Shown here in pieces: positions 14,774 to 18,602 of a DNA stretch of 18,602 nucleotides. The stretch covers positions 1-18,602 of the forward strand of contig JAVBYK010000258.1 in assembly GCA_030824095.1 (NCBI GenBank), given 5' to 3'. The position numbers and the translations under genes are program-made. The stretch is from a bacterium (lineage in GTDB: Bacteria > Pseudomonadota > Gammaproteobacteria > Burkholderiales > Burkholderiaceae_C). Every line of letters begins with the position of its first letter. Within the stretch, counting starts at the first letter, position 1. The notes under the pieces were generated by a model. That model was not told the origin of the DNA. It worked only from the letters and a program-made list of their open reading frames with translations, and did no database searches.

Positions 14774-15196
14774 TCAGGGCTTGAGCGACAGCAGCCAGGC
14801 CAGCACGTCGGCCTTCTCGGCCGGGGTGCATTCGCGCCCCACCACATCGTTGCAATTGCGGCGGAACCACTTTTCGGTCTTGGCAGTATCGGTAAAGCGC
14901 TCGGCGTGGAAGGCCGGGGCCAGCGCCGCGATGGACTTGCCGGTGGAGGCATGCTTGCCGGTCTGGGTGGGCACCGCGCCGTGGCAGGTGGAGCAGCTCC
15001 ATTCCTTGCCATGCTTGGTGGTGAAGAAGGCCTGGCCGCGTGCTGGTGCGGACGGGCTTCCTGCCTGGGCGGTGTAACCCGCCAGCAGTTCGCCCGGTGT
15101 GGCGGCATGCGCGGTGGTGAGCAGGGCAGCGCCGGCCAGCAGGCTGATGCCCAGTGCGCGGCGCGTGGTGGTGAAGAGGGTGGTTTGTGACGACAT
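14774..15196 (-). CDS. shp: SHP-type oxygen-binding cytochrome c (DUF1924 family)
   Basis: This is a 140-residue exported monohaem cytochrome c with a signal peptide (about 1-31, cut after AHA) and one haem site, CSTCH. The rest matches the DUF1924/sphaeroides haem protein (SHP) family: FFTTKHGKEWSCSTCHG and KWFRRNCNDVVGRECTPAEKADVLAWL. SHP is unusual because asparagine is the sixth haem ligand in the oxidised form and swings away on reduction, so the ferrous haem binds O2, NO or CO. The segment RNCNDVVGREC holds candidate Asn residues and two cysteines for the disulfide loop. Function in cells is unsettled: terminal reductase-like activity or NO/O2 handling have been suggested. AGGAG lies 8 nt before the ATG at 15196; an upstream TTG would add one residue. 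It is the first gene of the operon with dhc, cytochrome b, qseB and qseC. Confidence 0.88.
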   Translation of the reverse strand: MSSQTTLFTTTRRALGISLLAGAALLTTAHAATPGELLAGYTAQAGSPSAPARGQAFFTTKHGKEWSCSTCHGAVPTQTGKHASTGKSIAALAPAFHAERFTDTAKTEKWFRRNCNDVVGRECTPAEKADVLAWLLSLKP

Positions 15197-15233
15197 CAAG
15201 GTGACTCCTGGGTCACGATGGTGCGGGTGTCGT

Positions 15234-15250
15234 CTTAGGGCTTTCTTAAG
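15234..15250 (-). promoter_or_regulatory. Putative QseB/PmrA-type operator before the shp operon
   Basis: On the minus strand CTTAAG-N5-CCTAAG forms a direct repeat with half-sites 11 bp apart, one helical turn. It lies 38-54 bp upstream of the shp ATG, where it could replace a -35 element. PmrA/QseB-type regulators bind YTTAA-N6-YTTAA boxes, and a regulator of this type is encoded in the same operon. No convincing -10 is seen between the box and the gene, so the promoter itself is uncertain. Confidence 0.5.
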
Positions 15251-15269
15251 CCGAGCCGGGTTTCAGACC

Positions 15270-15336
15270 ATGGCTTGAAGCCATTTAGGGCTCTAGCCCT
15301 CGTGGATATTGATCATGTAGCTATTATTTGTATAGC
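15270..15336. repeat. Intergenic cluster of three inverted repeats, possible family-wide repeat element
   Basis: Three short palindromes follow each other: ATGGCTT/AAGCCAT (15270-15284, 1-nt centre), AGGGCT/AGCCCT (15287-15300, 2-nt centre) and GCTAT/ATAGC (15320-15336). The segment is more AT-rich than its surroundings and lies between the stop of the solute-binding-protein gene and the shp promoter region. The arrangement resembles a dispersed intergenic palindromic element that I remember from Comamonadaceae genomes (GCTAT...ATAGC with a following AGCGCT-type stem). It may also end transcription of the upstream unit, though no T run follows. Confidence 0.45.
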
Positions 15337-15347
15337 GCAATTGGAAG

Positions 15348-16103
15348 TCAGGGCTTCTTGTCCATGGTGCGGCGCACGGTTCCATCAGCCTTGAGCCTGT
15401 CAAACGCGGCGCGGGTCTTCTGCACGGTGCTGTCGGGCGTGGCGTTGCTGTAGGCCATGTACAGGCCGGTGGAGGCCTCGTCCAGCGTCAGCACCCGCTC
15501 CAGGCCGGCGCAGTCAAAGCGCGCCTCGGCGCACAGGCTGCTGGCGTCGTCCTCGGTCAGTGGCACCAGGTCCACCTGGCGCTTGATCAGCTTGCTGAAG
15601 TTGTCACTCCACTGGGCCGACACGGCCAGGCGGTGGAAGCCCTTGGTCTGCAGGTATTGCTGGCGCACGTCGTCGCGCATCACGCCAATGGTGTAGTTCC
15701 TGGCGTCGGCCAGGGTCTTGACGGCGATCTCGGTGCGCTCCTTGAGCCGGTACAGGTGGTACTGGATCTTCATGATCTCGCCAGCCCACTTGAACTGCGA
15801 CTCGCGCACCGGCGTGCGGGCAATCAGGAAGATCAGCACGTTGGGCTCCTTCAGCGCCATGTCGTAGGCGCGTGCCCAGGGGTAGAGGCGCACCTGGTAG
15901 TCGGTCTGGCCGGCGGCCTGCAGCGTCTTTTCCACCACCTCGGTGGCCGTGCCAACCACCCGCTCGCCCTTCTGGTAGGTGTAGGGCGTGGTCTCGGTCA
16001 CGGCGCGGATGGTCTGCGCGGATGCCTGGGACGCGGCCAGTGCGCCGGCCAGCAACAGGCAGTGCAACACGGGTTTCAGCAGGCGGGTGGTGGCGTTCAT
16101 CAT
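15348..16103 (-). CDS. Periplasmic solute-binding protein (SBP_bac_3-like), no transporter genes nearby
   Basis: This 251-residue protein has a signal peptide (1-29, likely cut after ASA) and a two-lobed family-3 solute-binding fold. It opens with TIRAVTETTPYTYQKGERVVGTATEVVEKTL and has a central YPWARAYDMAL block, the hinge-lobe sequence YTIGVMRDDVRQQYL and the C-terminal STVQKTRAAFDRLKADGT. Two cysteines (C191, C198) may form a disulfide. The PWARA subgroup is common in proteobacteria as stand-alone proteins near signalling genes rather than in ABC operons. It starts 15 bp after the diguanylate cyclase gene, with AGGAG at good spacing, and is related to the partial protein on the other side of that gene. 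Its ligand is unknown; amino acids or similar small polar molecules are typical of the family. Confidence 0.88.
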   Translation of the reverse strand: MMNATTRLLKPVLHCLLLAGALAASQASAQTIRAVTETTPYTYQKGERVVGTATEVVEKTLQAAGQTDYQVRLYPWARAYDMALKEPNVLIFLIARTPVRESQFKWAGEIMKIQYHLYRLKERTEIAVKTLADARNYTIGVMRDDVRQQYLQTKGFHRLAVSAQWSDNFSKLIKRQVDLVPLTEDDASSLCAEARFDCAGLERVLTLDEASTGLYMAYSNATPDSTVQKTRAAFDRLKADGTVRRTMDKKP

Positions 16104-16118
16104 GGTGCGGCTCTCCTA

Positions 16119-17993
16119 CTAGGTACTGAACTCGATGCGGTTGCGCCCCTTTTCCTTGGCCCGGTACAGGGCCTGGTCGGCGGCCTCGAACAGCGCATCA
16201 AAATCCGGCGTGCGCCCCGCCTCCAGCTGGGCCAGGCCAACGCTGATGCTGACCCACGGGCCGACACCGGACGCCGCATGCGCGATGCGCAGATCGGCCA
16301 CCGCCTGGCGCACCCGTTCGGCCACCTGCAGGGCCGCTGTCGCGCTGGTGGCGGGCAGCAGAATGGCGAACTCTTCGCCGCCGATGCGGGCCAGCCCGTC
16401 GCCGCTGCGGATGATGGCGGTGTTCATGGCCTGTGCCACGTCGCGCAGGCACTGGTCGCCAGCGGCATGGCCGTAGTGGTCGTTGAAGGCCTTGAAATAG
16501 TCAATGTCACAGATCAGCAGGCTCAGCGGCTGGCCGCTGCGCAGGGCGCGCTGGAATTCGTCTTCCTTGACCTCGTCGAAGTGGCGCCGGTTGAACAGGC
16601 CGGTCAGCGGGTCGTGCCGCGACAGCTCCTCCAGCTGGCGGTTGGCGGCGCGCAGGGCCTCCTGGGTGGCGAGGATGGCGATCAGCTGCGCCTTGTGGCG
16701 CACGCTGTGCAGCAGCAGCTGGGCCGTCATCGCCAGCAGCGCCCGGTCTTCCGGCGGCCATTCGCCCTGCCCCAGCGGCTTGCCGATGAACAGCAGCCCA
16801 TAGTCTTCGCCGTCACTGCGCAGCAGCGCCAGCGCACAGGCGCCCACCGGCTGGGTGGTGAACACGGCGGTCTCGGCCGGGCTCAGGCTGCGTCCCATCT
16901 CGGCCTGGCTGTAGAAAAACAGCAGTTCCTCGCGGGCCAGGCGCGCGGGCACATGGGTCATTCCGGCCAGTGGTGCAGGCGACGGGCTGACCTGGATGCC
17001 GTCGGACTGCCATTCGGTGAAGATGCGAAAGGCCGCCTGGCCCGGTTCGGGCACCAGCCACAACGCGTGGTTGGCCCCCAGACGCTGGGCCACCTCCTGC
17101 AGGCACTCCAGCTGGCAGGCCTCAAACGACTCGTGGGGCGCGTGGATCAGCCGGTTGGACAGGCTCAGCACCAGTTGCTGCGCCTCGGTGAGCGACTCCA
17201 GCTCCGCCGTGCGCGCCTGCACCAGATCGGCCAGGTGGTCGCGGTGGGCACCCAGCTCGGTCTCGTACTGGTGCAGCCGGGCCAGGTGGTCGGTCAGCTT
17301 GCCCTGCAACTGGTTGACGCCGGACTCCAGCAGGCTCAGCTCGTCGCGGTGTGCGGGGTTGCGCACCAGGCGCAGGGTCTGGTCCATGGTGTCGGGCGTG
17401 AGCTGGCCCAGGTGGCGGGCAATGTGCTGCACATGCACGGTCACCGTGCGGCTGAACATCAGCATGATCAGCCCGGCCAGCAGCAGCGACTGCAGCAACT
17501 GGGTGGTGATGATGCCCTTCACCTCATCGCCCAGCCGGGCCCACAGCACCCGCTCGTCGCCGGCCAGCGTCAGCTCGCCCACGGTCTCGCTTCCGCCGGG
17601 AAACGGCGCGTAGACCAGGTCCAGCCGCCGCGTCGGTGCCAGGGTGGAGGCCTGCCAGCCATCGGCGCTGCGGGCAATGACCTCGGGCGTGCGGTTGTTG
17701 GAATGGATCTTGAGCGCCACATGGCCCACCGCCGCCACCTGTGCCGTGCTGTCCACGTGGGCGTTCAGCGCGTCGCGGTCCATCTCCCAGATGGCCTTGC
17801 TCAGCGTCTGCCGGTAGACCTGCTCCAGCAGCGCCAGGTCTGCATTCATGGCGACCCAGGCCGCGTTCCATGCAGACAGCGTGCGTGCGCCGACGGCAAA
17901 CAGTGTGAAGACAAAGCAGAAGCCCAGGGTCACCACGACCAGGCGGGTGCCCAGGGAGCGGGTGGCGGGCTCTGCCGGTGCCACCGGGTTCAT
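16119..17993 (-). CDS. Membrane diguanylate cyclase with periplasmic sensor, HAMP, GAF-like and GGDEF domains
   Basis: This 624-residue inner-membrane protein is predicted to make c-di-GMP from two GTP. TM1 (about 17-37) and TM2 (about 161-183) enclose a periplasmic domain of about 120 residues with the AIWEMDRDALNAHV pattern seen in sensors of this class. A HAMP-like segment (about 184-240) and a coiled coil (about 240-280) lead to a GAF-like domain (about 280-435; QRLGANHALWLV, YGLLFIGKPLG). A second short helix and the GGDEF domain follow (about 455-622), starting HDPLTGLFNRR. The catalytic loop is GGEEF (538-542), and the product-inhibition I-site RxxD is intact (R529-D532, five residues before GGEEF), so both activity and feedback control are expected. 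It is flanked at 15 and 21 bp by two solute-binding-protein genes on the same strand, which suggests that these control its periplasmic domain. Confidence 0.94.
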   Translation of the reverse strand: MNPVAPAEPATRSLGTRLVVVTLGFCFVFTLFAVGARTLSAWNAAWVAMNADLALLEQVYRQTLSKAIWEMDRDALNAHVDSTAQVAAVGHVALKIHSNNRTPEVIARSADGWQASTLAPTRRLDLVYAPFPGGSETVGELTLAGDERVLWARLGDEVKGIITTQLLQSLLLAGLIMLMFSRTVTVHVQHIARHLGQLTPDTMDQTLRLVRNPAHRDELSLLESGVNQLQGKLTDHLARLHQYETELGAHRDHLADLVQARTAELESLTEAQQLVLSLSNRLIHAPHESFEACQLECLQEVAQRLGANHALWLVPEPGQAAFRIFTEWQSDGIQVSPSPAPLAGMTHVPARLAREELLFFYSQAEMGRSLSPAETAVFTTQPVGACALALLRSDGEDYGLLFIGKPLGQGEWPPEDRALLAMTAQLLLHSVRHKAQLIAILATQEALRAANRQLEELSRHDPLTGLFNRRHFDEVKEDEFQRALRSGQPLSLLICDIDYFKAFNDHYGHAAGDQCLRDVAQAMNTAIIRSGDGLARIGGEEFAILLPATSATAALQVAERVRQAVADLRIAHAASGVGPWVSISVGLAQLEAGRTPDFDALFEAADQALYRAKEKGRNRIEFST

Positions 17994-18014
17994 GCGTGCA
18001 CCACCACGTGCCGC

Positions 18015-18602
18015 TTACAACCACTTCTTTTTGAGCGCATCGTAGGTTCCATTGCTTTTGACGGTGGCGAGGGCGCGGGCGAGGCGCTCCACCAGGGCAT
18101 CGGGGGTCTGGGCACCAAAGGCCATGTAGTAGCCGTCGCTGCCCAGGTCATGGATGGCATAGCTGCGCGCCAGTGTCTGGGCCGGGTTGTCGCCGGCCTG
18201 GCGCGCCAGGTAGACTGCACTGAGCTCCGGCATGATCCACAGATCGACCCGGCCGCGCTTGAGCTTTTCGTAGTTGAGTTCGTACTTGACGCTGGACTGC
18301 AGGTTCTGCCCTTTGACAAAGCCCTTGCTCATCAGGTACTGCTCACCCACATCTTCATTCACCGTGGCGATCTGGAACGGACGGGCCTGCTCCAGCCGGT
18401 CGATACGCAGCTTGCGATGGGGCAGCGAGAACAGGTAGTACTGGGTGGGCGCGATGACGCCGACCCACTTGAACAGCTTTTCGCGCTGCGGATTGCGTCC
18501 GATGGAGTAGATCAGCACGCTGTCAGCGCCTTGCGCGGTCTCGTAGGCGCGGGCCCAGGGCATGGACTGGAAGTCGCCCTGCAGCTTGGCTTCCTGCAGC
18601 AC
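18015..18602 (-). CDS. Periplasmic solute-binding protein, paralogue (N-terminus outside window)
   Basis: The frame is open to the window edge, so the signal peptide and first strands are missing; about 195 residues are visible. It is the same PWARA subgroup as the protein at 15348-16103. It shares MPWARAYETA (YPWARAYDMA there), the phrase REKLFKWVGVI (RESQFKWAGEI there), FQIATVNEDVGEQYLMSKGF (YTIGVMRDDVRQQYLQTKGF there) and a C-terminal helix ending KSNGTYDALKKKWL. Divergence is high enough that the pair may bind different ligands. It lies 21 bp before the diguanylate cyclase gene and is probably co-transcribed with it. No permease or ATPase gene is visible; whether one lies further upstream cannot be seen. 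Confidence 0.85.
   Translation of the reverse strand: MLQEAKLQGDFQSMPWARAYETAQGADSVLIYSIGRNPQREKLFKWVGVIAPTQYYLFSLPHRKLRIDRLEQARPFQIATVNEDVGEQYLMSKGFVKGQNLQSSVKYELNYEKLKRGRVDLWIMPELSAVYLARQAGDNPAQTLARSYAIHDLGSDGYYMAFGAQTPDALVERLARALATVKSNGTYDALKKKWL

Noticed and set aside
14746..15108. N-terminal extension of the dihaem cytochrome frame by 121 codons
   Set aside because: The extension overlaps shp in another frame, is a Pro/Arg/Ser-rich shadow, and would bury the clear signal peptide that begins at 14745.

Overview
The window looks like chromosomal DNA of a GC-rich betaproteobacterium, most likely order Burkholderiales, family Comamonadaceae (Rhodoferax/Polaromonas-like). The grounds are the lptD-surA-rsmA order without pdxA, the strong GC3 bias, the MaeB type, and an intergenic inverted-repeat element that resembles one I remember from that family. 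No organism is named by the sequence. I see no rRNA, tRNA, CRISPR array or insertion sequence. Gene density is very high.

Layout. (1) Plus strand, 1-4165: the 3' part of lptD, then surA and rsmA (outer-membrane biogenesis and rRNA methylation), followed by an Rrf2-family Fe-S regulator of NsrR type. (2) Minus strand, 7763-4199: a soluble triple-PAS histidine kinase without an adjacent response regulator, followed by hemN (oxygen-independent coproporphyrinogen III dehydrogenase), which converges on the regulator gene. (3) Minus strand, 8906-7883: a secreted guanyl-specific ribonuclease (RNase Sa/barnase type), its barstar-type inhibitor, and a small unrecognised frame, closed by a strong intrinsic terminator. 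(4) Minus strand, 11407-9059: maeB, a malic enzyme fused to a phosphotransacetylase-like domain, with its own terminator. (5) Minus strand, 15196-11564: a compact five-gene operon, shp (oxygen-binding cytochrome c) - dhc (dihaem cytochrome c) - cytochrome b561 - qseB-like regulator - qseC-like kinase. A CTTAAG-type direct repeat just upstream of shp may be its operator. (6) Minus strand, 18602-15348: two related periplasmic solute-binding proteins flanking a membrane diguanylate cyclase, with no transporter permease or ATPase in view.

How they fit together. The shp-dhc-cyt b genes make a plausible electron path from the quinone pool (cytochrome b) through the dihaem cytochrome to a small haem protein that binds O2 or NO, under control of a two-component system encoded in the same operon. 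The binding protein - cyclase - binding protein cluster looks like a sensing unit that turns periplasmic ligand information into c-di-GMP. The ribonuclease-barstar pair is a toxin-immunity couple. hemN, the NsrR-like regulator and the cytochrome operon all concern haem, low oxygen or NO, but a functional link between them is only inferred. The most interesting parts are the SHP operon with its putative operator, the binding protein/cyclase cluster, and the ribonuclease-barstar locus with its extra small frame and hairpin.
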